A DNA stretch of 64,000 nucleotides from Phycisphaeraceae bacterium (GTDB lineage: Bacteria > Planctomycetota > Phycisphaerae > Phycisphaerales > UBA1924). The stretch spans positions 96,492 through 160,491 of the forward strand of contig JAHBXE010000008.1 in NCBI GenBank assembly GCA_019636625.1, read 5' to 3'. The notes below the pieces were generated by a model, which saw only the letters and a list, made by a program, of their open reading frames with translations, was not told the origin of the DNA and did no database searches. The first letter of the stretch is position 1. Each line of letters begins with the position of its first letter. Shown here piece by piece: positions 8,274-17,303 of this stretch. The position numbers and the translations under genes are program-made.

Positions 8274-9616
8274 CGCCCGATCCGTCGAGGCCACGTGATC
8301 ACGCCGATGAGCAGGTTTCCATCGGCGATGATGTCATTCTTCCCGGCGGAAAGGTGGATCCCGAGGCCCTGCGGAAGATCATCGAGGCCCAGCGGGCGGG
8401 GGAGGAGGGGGGCGATGATGACGATGCGGCCGTCGGGCGGGTGACGTTCACGCTGCAGCGCGACCTGAACACGCGAGTGGACAAGTACCTGACCAGCCGC
8501 ATCACGTTCATGAGCCGCAACCAGTTGCAGAAACTGATCGCCGGGGGCGGCGTGATCGTGAACGACCGACCCGCCAAGCCATCCACGAACCTTCGGCGTG
8601 GCGATGTGATTGAGGTAATGATCCCGGAGCCGCCGCCGGCGGGCATCCCGCCGGAGGACATCCCGCTCGAAGTTCTCTACGAGGATGAATACATCATCGT
8701 CCTCAACAAGCAGCCGGACATCATCGTCCACCCGGCGCGATCGCACAACAAGGGAACGATGATCAATGCGCTGGCCCATCACTTCCGGAAGACGGGGTCG
8801 GGGGCGCTCTCGAACGTGGGCGATGAGTTCGCCCGGCCGGGCGTGGTGCACCGCCTCGACCGGAATACGTCCGGCGTCATCGTCTTCGCCAAGCAGGATG
8901 AGGCGCACTGGAAACTCGGGCACCAGTTCGAGCACCGGCGTGTCGACAAGCGATACCTCGCGCTTGTGCAGGGTCGCCCCGAACCCGATTCGGACCTCAT
9001 CGAACTCCCCATCGGCCCGCACCCGTCGCGCGAGAAGGGCTACCGCGAGAAGTACGTCGTCCGCCACGATGAAGCGGGCAAGCACGCCATCACGATCTAC
9101 CGCACGCGGGAGGTGTACAGCAGTGACGCAGGTACGCATTTACGCAGTGACTCGGCTAAACAGTCACGCCGTGATGCAGTCACGCAATCACGCAGTGATA
9201 CGGCAAACAGCACTGTTCCTTCTCCACTGCATCCCTCCGCTTCTCCGTCCCTGCGTCCCTTCGTCGCTGCGTCACTGCGTCACTATGCCCTGGTCGAACT
9301 CGAACTCAAAACCGGCCGCACCCACCAGATCCGAGTCCACCTCTCACACCTAGGCTGGCCGATCGTCGGTGATGACATGTACGGCGGGAAACCCCTGTTC
9401 GCCGCGGACGGCCGGCCCATCATCAACCGCCAGGCCCTGCACGCCGCGCTGCTCGCGTTCACCCACCCGATTTCGGGGAAGCGGATGGAGTTTACGGCGC
9501 CTCTTCGAGGCGACATGGCGGAAGCCGTCCACGTGCTGCGACGGGCGGGCCCTTGCACCGTTCTGCCCGCGGTTGGCGCGACGGTTGACCTGCACCAGGC
9601 CGTCAACCCCCCCTGA
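8270..9616 (+). CDS. RluA-family 23S rRNA pseudouridine synthase with an in-frame repeat insertion
   Basis: The enzyme isomerises uridines in rRNA. An S4 RNA-binding domain (about residues 60-115, with VDKYLTSRI and GGVIVNDRPAK) precedes the catalytic RluA domain with the active-site motif HRLDRNTSG. The closing motif LVELELKTGRTHQIRVHL is also intact, as in RluD. At 448 residues it is longer than typical RluD (about 325). The excess lies partly in an acidic N-terminal extension and partly in about 55 residues between TIYRTREVY and YALVELEL, which are encoded by an 8-nt-periodic repeat tract. RluD is the closest match, but the exact uridine targets are not visible. Confidence 0.9.
   Translation: MTPDPSRPRDHADEQVSIGDDVILPGGKVDPEALRKIIEAQRAGEEGGDDDDAAVGRVTFTLQRDLNTRVDKYLTSRITFMSRNQLQKLIAGGGVIVNDRPAKPSTNLRRGDVIEVMIPEPPPAGIPPEDIPLEVLYEDEYIIVLNKQPDIIVHPARSHNKGTMINALAHHFRKTGSGALSNVGDEFARPGVVHRLDRNTSGVIVFAKQDEAHWKLGHQFEHRRVDKRYLALVQGRPEPDSDLIELPIGPHPSREKGYREKYVVRHDEAGKHAITIYRTREVYSSDAGTHLRSDSAKQSRRDAVTQSRSDTANSTVPSPLHPSASPSLRPFVAASLRHYALVELELKTGRTHQIRVHLSHLGWPIVGDDMYGGKPLFAADGRPIINRQALHAALLAFTHPISGKRMEFTAPLRGDMAEAVHVLRRAGPCTVLPAVGATVDLHQAVNPP
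9117..9285. repeat. Octanucleotide-periodic element inside the pseudouridine synthase gene
   Basis: From 9121 to about 9284 the DNA can be read as some twenty consecutive 8-mers. The left arm uses units like CAGTGACG and CAGTCACG (9121, 9145, 9161, 9177, 9193). The right arm uses units like CCCTGCGT, CGCTGCGT and CACTGCGT (9249-9280). The right-arm unit is the rotated reverse complement of the left-arm unit, so the arms are inverted and could fold together. The reading frame stays open through the whole tract. Confidence 0.75.
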
Positions 9617-9648
9617 TCGGCGTTGCTCGCTTACGAGAACGGTTGGGC

Positions 9649-11088
9649 TTACCCGATTCTCTCTCGCCCCCCCATATACCCCCTCAACGCCTCCGGCACC
9701 GTCACGCTCCCGTCGGCGTTCTGCCAGTTCTCCAAGATGGGGATCAGGATCCGGGGGCTGGCGATGACCGTGTTGTTGAGCGAATGGCAGAAGACTGTGT
9801 CCCCCTTGCCCTTCTCGCCGCCCGGCCGGTACCGCATGTTCAGGCGTCGGCACTGGTAGTCGTACAGGCGCGAGGCCGAGTGGGTCTCGCCGTACGCCCC
9901 TGTGGGCCGTCCGTCCGAGTCCAGCGCCCCGCGTCCGGGCATCCAACTCTCGATGTCCACCATGTCCGCATTCTTTGGGCCAAGGTCCCCCGTGCAGCAC
10001 TGGATCAGGCGGTAGGGAAGTTTCAGGCTCTGCAGGACTTCTTCCACGTACCCGATCATCGTCTTGTGCCAAGCTCGGCTCTCGACCTCATCCGCCCGCC
10101 CGATCACCACCTGCTCCACCTTGTCGAACTGATGAATCCGGTACAGCCCCGCCGTGTCCTTCCCCGCCGCGCCCGCCTCGCGCCGGAAGCACGTGCTCAC
10201 GGTGCACAACTTCAACGGGAGCTTCGCTTCATCCAGGATCTCATCGGCGTAAAGCCCCATCAGCCCGACTTCCCCCGTTCCGGTCAGGTACAGGTCGTAC
10301 CCCTTGGCGCCCTTGCCGTCCGCCTCGTCCGCGTTCTGCCGCTGACTCTCGGGGATGTGGTACGCCTGCTCCCGCCCGGCGGGGAAGAAGCCCGTGCCAA
10401 CCATCGCTTCTTCCCGCACCACGACGGGCACGCTCACGGGTGTGAAGCCCTGCTTCTCCGTCATGAAGTCCATCGCGTACCGAAGGACCGCCTGGTGCAG
10501 GCGCATCCCATCACCCGTCAACACGTAACTCCGCGTCCCCGCCAGTTTCACGCCTCGCTCGAAGTCGGCCAAGCCCAGGTCCCGGACCAGTTCGATGTGG
10601 GTCCTGGGCTTGAAACCACGCTGGCTTTCGAACGACTTGGCGGTGTCGAATCCGGGCGGGTTCCACCGCTTGACCTCGACATTGTCCTCCGCTGACTTCC
10701 CCACCGGCACATCGTCATCGGGAGGGAGCGGCACCGCCAGCAGCAGGTCTCGCAGATGAGGCTCCATCTGCGCGATCTCCGCATCCAGGCGCGCGATCTC
10801 CGCTTTGTACCCCGCCGGCCTGACTTTGAGGTCATCGATCTCCCTCTGCAGCGCCACCCTCGCCTCACCCTCCGCCTTCTTCAACTGGCCCGCGAGCTGC
10901 CCCAGCTTTGGCCCGATCTCCTTCTCCACCTTGCCCTGCTCGGCCCGAAGCCGGTCGCGCTCGGTCTGCAACTGCCGCTTGGTTGCCTCCAGCCGCAGCA
11001 CGTGGTCAATGTCCACCGCGAAGCCCTTCTTGCGGCAGCCTTCCTTGAACTTCTCGGGATTCTCACGCAGTTGCTTGATGTCGATCAT
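9649..11088 (-). CDS. serS: Seryl-tRNA synthetase
   Basis: SerS charges tRNA-Ser with serine in the cytoplasm. The 479-residue protein starts MIDIKQLRENPEKFKEGCRK, as the family does. A long helical coiled-coil arm follows (about residues 30-110). The class II core has motif 2 (TCFRREAG, GLYRIHQFDKVE) and motif 3 near the C-terminus (SASRLYDYQCRRLNMRYR). It is convergent with the pseudouridine synthase gene, 32 bp apart. Confidence 0.96.
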   Translation of the reverse strand: MIDIKQLRENPEKFKEGCRKKGFAVDIDHVLRLEATKRQLQTERDRLRAEQGKVEKEIGPKLGQLAGQLKKAEGEARVALQREIDDLKVRPAGYKAEIARLDAEIAQMEPHLRDLLLAVPLPPDDDVPVGKSAEDNVEVKRWNPPGFDTAKSFESQRGFKPRTHIELVRDLGLADFERGVKLAGTRSYVLTGDGMRLHQAVLRYAMDFMTEKQGFTPVSVPVVVREEAMVGTGFFPAGREQAYHIPESQRQNADEADGKGAKGYDLYLTGTGEVGLMGLYADEILDEAKLPLKLCTVSTCFRREAGAAGKDTAGLYRIHQFDKVEQVVIGRADEVESRAWHKTMIGYVEEVLQSLKLPYRLIQCCTGDLGPKNADMVDIESWMPGRGALDSDGRPTGAYGETHSASRLYDYQCRRLNMRYRPGGEKGKGDTVFCHSLNNTVIASPRILIPILENWQNADGSVTVPEALRGYMGGRERIG

Positions 11089-11164
11089 GGGAGGGGAGTT
11101 TAGGAATGCCGCGCGTCCCTGCTGTTTTCATTGCGTTTTGGACACCCGTTGGTAAGCTCAAACC

Positions 11165-12607
11165 ATGAATCCCGCACGTCCAGCCGTTGCACTTCTGCTC
11201 GGAGCCGGTCTCCCCCTTTCAGCACAGCCCTGCACGCCCCAGTGGGACGTCGCGGCGGGCAACCCCGGAATCTCCGGCGGGTACGCCGCGCCCGTGCGCC
11301 TCTGGAATGACGCGTCCGGTCCTGGCCTGTTCGTAGGAGGCTCGTTCACTGCCGCCGGCGGGAGCGCGGCCAATCGGTACCTTGCTCGGTGGGATCCGGT
11401 CACCAGTGCATGGTCCAGCCTCGGCTCCGGCATCAGCGGCGGCTTTACGAACGCTTTCATGACGGCCTTGGTGCCGTTCACGCCCGGGCGCGGCCCGGAG
11501 CGCCTGGTGGCGGCGGGCTTCTTCGACACCGCCGGAGGCGTGCCCGGCACCGCAAGCCTTGCCATGTGGAACGGAACGACCTGGGAGGCCATGGGCACGA
11601 CATGGACGGGCACCACGCGCGGTTCCATTTGGTCCATGGCGGTGTGGAACGGTCGCCTCTATGTAGGAGGAAGCGTCGTCAACTCGCAACCTTCACCGGC
11701 TCCCCCGGGCACGGGTTATCCCATAGGCGGCGCAGCCTGGCAGGGAGTCGCGAGCTGGGATGGCCAGAACTGGCGTTCGGATGCATCCAGCGTCATCAAC
11801 CCCGGCGGCACCACGCCCGTCGTCAACGCCATGGCCGTGTTCAACGACGGCTCGGGTGAGGCGCTGTACATCGCCGGTCGCTTCACCTCCATCGATGGTG
11901 TTCCCGGCACATCGCTGATCGCCCGGTGGAACGGATCGTCATGGTCCTCTGTCGGCGGTGGCCTCACCTCGACCAGCCCCCTCTTCGGACCCGAGGCCCT
12001 CGTCGTGTTCAACGACGGTACGGGCGACGCCCTCTACATCGCTGGGTACACGTTCTTCGGTGCGGGCGTGTCCACCACCAACGTCGCGAAGTGGAACGGA
12101 TCGTCTTGGTCCTCCGTCGGCGGCGTCCTCGGCACCGGCCGCATCACGAGCCTCGCCGCGTTCGACGACGGCCAGGGCGCTCGGCTGTACGCGGGTGGGA
12201 CCGCGATGCCCGGGTTCAACTACATCGCCCGATACAACGCCGGCTCGTGGCAGATCCTCGGCGGCGGCGTCACCGGAGCGGCCATCCCGCCCGGCAACTT
12301 TCCGTCGGTCTTCGGCCTTGGAGTGACGCCCGATCGCTTGTACGTCGCGGGTAATTTCACACAGCTCGACAACACGCTCAGTGCGAACGGCCTCGCCGCC
12401 TGGAAGGCCTGCCCCGCTTCGTGCTACGTCAACTGTGACGGCAGCACCGGCGCGCCGGTCCTGACTGCCAACGACTTCCTGTGCTTCCTCAACAAGTACG
12501 CCAACGGCGACCCCTATGCAAACTGCGATGCGTCCACCGGCGCGCCCGCACTGACCGCCAACGACTTCCTCTGCTTCATCAACAAGTTCGCGTCCGGTTG
12601 TTCATGA
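11165..12607 (+). CDS. Secreted WNG-repeat protein with C-terminal dockerin-like module
   Basis: This 480-residue protein has an N-terminal signal peptide (MNPARPAVALLLGAGLPLSA). It then has repeated blades of the form RWNGSSWSSVGG, VFNDGTGDALYIAG and ARWDPVTSAW, which suggest a beta-propeller-like fold. The C-terminus holds two copies of a Cys-containing dockerin-like module (NCDGSTGAP, LTANDFLCFLNKYA, then LTANDFLCFINKFASGCS). This tail occurs on three other proteins in the window and probably mediates attachment or sorting at the cell surface. The substrate is unknown. The gene is divergent from serS. Confidence 0.8.
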   Translation: MNPARPAVALLLGAGLPLSAQPCTPQWDVAAGNPGISGGYAAPVRLWNDASGPGLFVGGSFTAAGGSAANRYLARWDPVTSAWSSLGSGISGGFTNAFMTALVPFTPGRGPERLVAAGFFDTAGGVPGTASLAMWNGTTWEAMGTTWTGTTRGSIWSMAVWNGRLYVGGSVVNSQPSPAPPGTGYPIGGAAWQGVASWDGQNWRSDASSVINPGGTTPVVNAMAVFNDGSGEALYIAGRFTSIDGVPGTSLIARWNGSSWSSVGGGLTSTSPLFGPEALVVFNDGTGDALYIAGYTFFGAGVSTTNVAKWNGSSWSSVGGVLGTGRITSLAAFDDGQGARLYAGGTAMPGFNYIARYNAGSWQILGGGVTGAAIPPGNFPSVFGLGVTPDRLYVAGNFTQLDNTLSANGLAAWKACPASCYVNCDGSTGAPVLTANDFLCFLNKYANGDPYANCDASTGAPALTANDFLCFINKFASGCS

Positions 12608-12693
12608 ACTTCAGCCTCCCTTAAACGACCTGCCGGCCGACCGGGGGTATCATCACGCGAGGCGCAGTTCACGCGATGGAGGGAGCGGTGGGA

Positions 12694-13987
12694 ATGTTGT
12701 CGCATCCGGCCATTCTGGCGGCCTTGGCCATGGCGGCCCCTGTGGCGAGCGCCCAGAACGCGCTGGTGTTCTCCTCCATCACCATCGACCCGTCCAACTC
12801 GGGCGATTGCAAGGCCGTGGCGGATATCAACCTCGATGGCCGGGCCGACCCCATTCTCGCTGGGTTCTCCATCGCCTGGTACGAATCGGGCGCCTCGTTC
12901 GCCAAGCACGTCATCCGCCCGGCGGTCGTCAACAAGGAGTTCACGACCGACATGCAGGCCGCGGATGTCGACGGCGATGGAGACATCGACATCATCGTGG
13001 GTGATGGCGCGGGTGCCAACAACATCCTCTGGTTCGAGAATCCCCGTCTGCGGAACGGCGTCCCCGGCGACCCGCGCATCGGGACCGACTGGATCGTGCA
13101 CATCATCGGCACCCAGGGCAACACCGTGCATGACATCGAAGTCGGCGACATGGACGGCGACGGCGTGCTCGACATCGTCACCAGCGGCCACGGCATCACC
13201 AAGGTCTGGAAGCGCTCCGGTCAGTCCTGGTCTTTCAACGACCTCAGCGCCCTCACCGGCGGGGCCGGTATCGTCCTGAGCGATATCAACCGCAACGGCC
13301 TGCTCGACATCGCCACCCCGACCGCATGGCTCCGCAATCCCGGCGCCCTCCTTGGGAGTCCCTGGACCCGCTTCCCGATTGATCAGACGACCCACGGCGA
13401 TGAGTGCCTCCTCGTCGACCTCAACCGCGATGGCCGTCTTGACCTCGTGACATGCGATGCGCACTCCCGCGGCCCGGTCTATTGGTTCGAGCAACCCGCC
13501 GATGCCACCAGCCCGGCCTGGACCCGGAGAACCATCGACGCCAACATGGCCTCGCACCATCCCGAGGCCGCGGACTTCAACAGCGACGGCCGGCCGGACC
13601 TGCTCCTTGCCGTCGAGCTCGGCGAGGTCGCGGTGTACCTCAACCTGCCCGGATCGCCCCCGATCTTCGAGAAGACGACGGTCGCCCTGACCGGGGGCCA
13701 CAACGCCCGCATCGGCGACATGAACGCCGACGGTCGCCCTGACATCTTGGCCTGCGACTACGTCGGCAACCCGCCCGCCACCGTGTACCTGAACCGTTTC
13801 TGCCCGGCGAACTGCGACGGGTCCACAATCGTTCCGTTCCTCAGCAGCAACGACTTCACGTGCTTTCTGAGCGCCTTTACCCAGGGCTCTCCCTTCGCCA
13901 ACTGCGACGGCAGCACCACCCCCCCCCACCCTCAACATCCTCGACTTCCAGTGCTTCATCGCCCGCTTCACCCAAGGCTGTCCCTGA
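12694..13987 (+). CDS. Secreted FG-GAP/VCBS-repeat protein with dockerin-like tail, frameshifted near the end
   Basis: I prefer the start at 12694 because GGGAG lies 8 nt upstream; 12676 is the alternative. A signal peptide (MLSHPAILAALAMAAPVASA) precedes FG-GAP-like calcium-binding repeats (DINLDGRADPIL, DVDGDGDIDIIVG, DMDGDGVLDIVTSG, DLNRDGRLDLVTC), which suggest a beta-propeller. The tail begins as a dockerin-like module (NCDGSTIVPFLSSNDFTCFL). At a run of nine C (13919-13927) the frame then shifts. Removing one C restores TPPTLNILDFQCFIARFTQGCP followed by TGA at 13985. As assembled, the frame instead runs on to 14229 across the next gene. Confidence 0.75.
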
Positions 13988-14002
13988 TTCCTACCCTTGA
14001 CC

Positions 14003-14203
14003 ATGCCCGCGAAGAAACCGCTTATCCGATCCCTCGGCGAGTTCTTCGGCCACATCGCCCGCGGCGTCAAGACGCCGATCACCCCCAACCGCAAGGTGAT
14101 CCGCGAGCACGTCCAAGAAAAAAGCCTCGACACCCCGGAGGGCCCTCTCACCCTCCGCCGCCGCACCATCGACGAAGTCGAGCTTCCGCCCCGCAAGACC
14201 TGA
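14003..14203 (+). CDS. Small basic hypothetical protein
   Basis: A 66-residue protein begins at ATG 14003 (an in-frame TTG lies at 13997). It reads MPAKKPLIRSLGEFFGHIAR and continues with PNRKVIREHVQEKSLDTPEG to an end at ELPPRKT. It is basic and has no signal peptide or membrane segment. Composition and the clean frame between two larger genes support it. The upstream frameshifted gene would read through it in another frame, but its repaired version stops just before. Family unknown. Confidence 0.6.
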   Translation: MPAKKPLIRSLGEFFGHIARGVKTPITPNRKVIREHVQEKSLDTPEGPLTLRRRTIDEVELPPRKT

Positions 14204-14265
14204 TTCCGTTCTCCCCTGCCACCGTTTGAACGGGCAGCGGTACACTTTCCCGCGGAGGTTTCTGC

Positions 14266-15912
14266 GTGCCCAAACTGCTCCTCAGACCAAGCAACTGGCA
14301 GGGAAGAACGATCAAAGTCGAGGCCGAGCCGGTCTCCATCGGACGCCATCCCGACAATGTCATTTGCCTTCACGACGAAAAACTCAGCCGTTTCCACTGC
14401 GTGATCGAGCCCGATGGCGACGGCGGCTTCCGCGTTCGCGACCTGGGCTCCCGCAACGGCACGCGCCTCAACGAGCTCAAGGTCACCGAGGCCCACATCT
14501 CGGAAGGCGACCTTTTCCGCGTCGGCGCCCACGAATACATCGCTGAACTCGTCAGCGATGGCTCAGCCCCTTCGGCGTCCGAATCCAAGAAGCCTCGAAA
14601 GTCCGCGCCCGCGGAGGCACGCCCGCGCGCGGGCGAGGCCGACTGGTACGGAGAACTCGAGCGCCTCCTCAACTCCCTCCCCCCCCGGGATGAACGCGAG
14701 GAACCGGTCCAACTCATCGAGGCCAACGGGAACGAGTCCGATGCCCTCTCCGGCACGGGCGAAGGACCACGCGCCCTGCTCATCCTCATCCAGATGGCTT
14801 CCAAGAGCCGCGCGACGGACATCCACATCGAGCCCCGCACGACGGAGTCCAACATCCGCATGCGCGTCGATGGCCAGATGGTCTCGCTCGTCGAGGCGCC
14901 GCGGCGGGTGGGCGACCTGATCAACGGCGTCGTCAAGGCCGCGTGCCAGATGGGCCAGGCCGCGCGTGACGCCGTCCAGGAAGGGCACTTCTCCTGCAAG
15001 TTCCCGGATCGCCGGGTGGAATACCGCGTCTCTTTCACGCCGTCCGTTCACGGCCAGAAGCTCGTCCTCCGCGTTCTCGATGATCGCGGGATCCCGCACT
15101 CCATGGAGGAGCTTGGCCTTGCCGGCTACATGTACGACCGCCTGAAGCGCACGTGCGACCAGGACCACGGCCTGCTCCTCGTCTGCGGGCCCACCGGCTC
15201 GGGCAAGACCACGACCCTCTACAACGCCCTCCGCCAGATCGACCGATACAGCCGCAACGTCGTCACCATCGAAGACCCCGTCGAATACCAGCTCGACAAC
15301 GTCACCCAGATCCCCATCGACTCCAACAAGGGGAACACGTTCGGCTCCCTGCTTCGATCCGTCCTGCGCCAGGATCCCGATGTCATCCTCGTGGGCGAGA
15401 TCCGCGATGAGGAAACCGCTCGCACCGCGATGCAGGCCGCGATGACCGGGCACCTGGTCTTCTCCACCGTCCACTCGAAGGACACCATTTCCGCCGTCTT
15501 CCGCCTTCTCGACCTCAAGGTGGAGCCGTACCTGGTGTCCAACTCCCTTGACCTCGTGCTTGCTCAGCGCCTGGTCCGGGTTCTTTGCGATTCCTGCAAG
15601 CGCCCCGTCCCGATCTCCCCAGGCGTCGCCACGCGCCTCGGCAAGTTCCTCGGCGGCAAGACACAGATGATGACCGCCACCGGGTGCGGCCGCTGCCTGC
15701 GAACCGGCTACTCCGGCCGCCGCGCCCTCTTCGAACTCCTCGACTTCACCGACGACCTGCGGGATGTGATCCTCAAGGAACCGTCCATCCAGGCCATGAA
15801 GAAGGTCATTGAGACCGGCCACTTCACGACCTTGGCCCAGTCTGGCTGGAAACTCGTCGGCGAGGGCGTCACCACGCTTGAAGAAGTCGACCACGTCGCC
15901 GGCCAGGGCTGA
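14266..15912 (+). CDS. FHA domain fused to a GspE/PilB/PilT-type secretion ATPase
   Basis: The start is a GTG with a GGAGG ribosome-binding site 8 nt upstream. Residues about 1-95 form an FHA phosphothreonine-binding domain (SIGRHPDN, LSRFHCVIE, LGSRNGTRLNE). After a charged linker comes a GspE-type ATPase with Walker A GPTGSGKTTT (about 307), the Asp box TIEDPVEYQ, Walker B-region DPDVILVGEIRDEETA, a His box TGHLVFSTVHSKD, and paired cysteines (CDSCK, GCGRC). It powers assembly or retraction of a pilus or pseudopilus at the inner membrane. The FHA domain suggests control by Ser/Thr phosphorylation, and a Hanks-type kinase is encoded at 41.5 kb. A second GspE lies at 47.0 kb. Confidence 0.9.
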   Translation: MPKLLLRPSNWQGRTIKVEAEPVSIGRHPDNVICLHDEKLSRFHCVIEPDGDGGFRVRDLGSRNGTRLNELKVTEAHISEGDLFRVGAHEYIAELVSDGSAPSASESKKPRKSAPAEARPRAGEADWYGELERLLNSLPPRDEREEPVQLIEANGNESDALSGTGEGPRALLILIQMASKSRATDIHIEPRTTESNIRMRVDGQMVSLVEAPRRVGDLINGVVKAACQMGQAARDAVQEGHFSCKFPDRRVEYRVSFTPSVHGQKLVLRVLDDRGIPHSMEELGLAGYMYDRLKRTCDQDHGLLLVCGPTGSGKTTTLYNALRQIDRYSRNVVTIEDPVEYQLDNVTQIPIDSNKGNTFGSLLRSVLRQDPDVILVGEIRDEETARTAMQAAMTGHLVFSTVHSKDTISAVFRLLDLKVEPYLVSNSLDLVLAQRLVRVLCDSCKRPVPISPGVATRLGKFLGGKTQMMTATGCGRCLRTGYSGRRALFELLDFTDDLRDVILKEPSIQAMKKVIETGHFTTLAQSGWKLVGEGVTTLEEVDHVAGQG

Positions 15913-15995
15913 CTCCGGTCCCTCTCCACAGCCGCTCTCTCACCCCATCAGCGACCAAGGGTACTTCTCCGCCCCAAAGGGGCGAGGGGATGTAG

Positions 15996-16039
15996 CCACG
16001 AGTGGAGCGATGCGGCTTTGAGCATCGCGGAACTCGTGG
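15996..16039. repeat. Interrupted inverted repeat in a structured intergenic region
   Basis: CCACGAGT (15996-16003) pairs with ACTCGTGG (16032-16039), and an inner GCGATGC pairs with GCATCGC, separated by a symmetrical GGA/GGA internal loop. It is flanked by two further small hairpins, CGCCCC-AAA-GGGGCG (15970-15984) and CCGCCC/GGGCGG near 16064-16081. The region lies between the FHA-GspE and phosphatase genes. It may be a dispersed REP-like element or an RNA structure; there is no T tail. Confidence 0.5.
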
Positions 16040-16105
16040 TACGCCTTTCATCGAACCGCCCCGGCAAGGGCGGAGGAAACTCCAGCCCTTCGTTACACTT
16101 CCCCC

Positions 16106-17194
16106 ATGCCAAAGCTCCTCCTTCTCATCCTCCTCTTCTCCACCCCCCTCCACGCTCAGCAAACCCAAAACCTCTTCCTCATCATCCCAGACGGCCTCCG
16201 CTGGCAAGAGGTCTTCCGCGGCATGGATTCCTCCATGCTCACGAAGGAGAACAAGGCTGAGCCCGCCGCGCCCCTCCGAGAAGCATTCTGGTTCGAAGAC
16301 CTCGAAGCCCGCCGTCGAGCCCTGATGCCCTTCCTCTGGACCACCGTCGCCACCGAAGGACAGATCTACGGCAACCGGGACAAGAACGCACCTTCCCGCG
16401 TCACAAACCCCTATCACGTCTCCTACCCCGGCTACAGCGAGGTCATCTGCGGCTTCGCGGAGTTCTCCATCACCAACAACACCAAGATTCCCAACCCGAA
16501 CGTCTCTGTGTTCGAGTTCCTTCACGCCAAGCCCAACTTTGCTGGCAAGGTCGCCGCCTTCGGTACGTGGGACACGTACCCCTACATCTTCAACTCCCTC
16601 CGCTCCGGCATCCTCGTCGACGACGGCATCGCCCCCCTCACCCGCGGCACGCTCACCCCCACCATCGAAGCCATCAACACCCTCCGCAAGGAGACCCCGC
16701 GCCGCTGGTCCAGCGCCCACTTCGACTCTCTCTCTTACCGCGCCGCCCGCGAATGGATCGCCGCCAACACGCCCCGCCTCTGCTTCATCGGCCTCGGCGA
16801 AACCGATGAATGGGCACACGAAGGCGACTACGCCAACTACCTCAAGGCCGCCCATCGCTCCGACGCGTACATCCGCGAACTCTGGGACTTCTGCCAGTCC
16901 CACCCCACATACAAGGGCACCACAACCTTCATCATCACCACCGACCACGGCCGCGGCGACCACGACGGCGGCCCGACCGCCTGGTTCAACCACAACGCCC
17001 AGACCCCCGGCTGCGAAGCCATCTGGATCGCCATCCTCGGCCCGGACACCCCCGCCCTCGGCGAGCGCCGCGACACGTCAGAGGTCACCCAAGCCCAGAT
17101 CGCCGCGACGATCGCGGCGCTCTTGGGCGAGGACTACAACGCGGCCGAACCTCGGGCGGCCAAGCCCATCGCCGAGGCGCTTCCTTCACGTTGA
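16106..17194 (+). CDS. Secreted alkaline-phosphatase-superfamily protein
   Basis: The 362-residue protein has a signal peptide (MPKLLLLILLFSTPLHAQ) and then NLFLIIPDGLRWQEVF, which carries the first metal-binding Asp of the superfamily. The second site is formed by LGETDEWAHEGDY and TTDHGRGDHDGG, with the characteristic Asp-His pairs. The fold is that of phosphodiesterases, sulfatases and phosphoglycerate mutases. The substrate cannot be read from sequence. It is expected in the periplasm or outside the cell. It appears to be transcribed alone and is convergent with the MFS gene. Confidence 0.8.
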   Translation: MPKLLLLILLFSTPLHAQQTQNLFLIIPDGLRWQEVFRGMDSSMLTKENKAEPAAPLREAFWFEDLEARRRALMPFLWTTVATEGQIYGNRDKNAPSRVTNPYHVSYPGYSEVICGFAEFSITNNTKIPNPNVSVFEFLHAKPNFAGKVAAFGTWDTYPYIFNSLRSGILVDDGIAPLTRGTLTPTIEAINTLRKETPRRWSSAHFDSLSYRAAREWIAANTPRLCFIGLGETDEWAHEGDYANYLKAAHRSDAYIRELWDFCQSHPTYKGTTTFIITTDHGRGDHDGGPTAWFNHNAQTPGCEAIWIAILGPDTPALGERRDTSEVTQAQIAATIAALLGEDYNAAEPRAAKPIAEALPSR

Positions 17195-17303
17195 ACGGCC
17201 CCCGGTCTATCGGGAAACTCCTAACGCTCTCCCTGCTGCCCTGCTTCTGGAGCGAAGATAGGCTGCGCGAGGGTGGCATGACCTACTCAGCCCACGCCCG
17301 CGA

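Noticed and set aside
13988..14229. Continuation of the FG-GAP protein beyond its dockerin-like tail
   Set aside because: This reading results from the frameshift at the C run; it overlaps a real small gene in another frame and loses family similarity.
12514..14532. 672-codon minus-strand frame
   Set aside because: It crosses the FG-GAP gene, the small basic gene and the start of the FHA-GspE gene on the other strand, and has no recognisable features.
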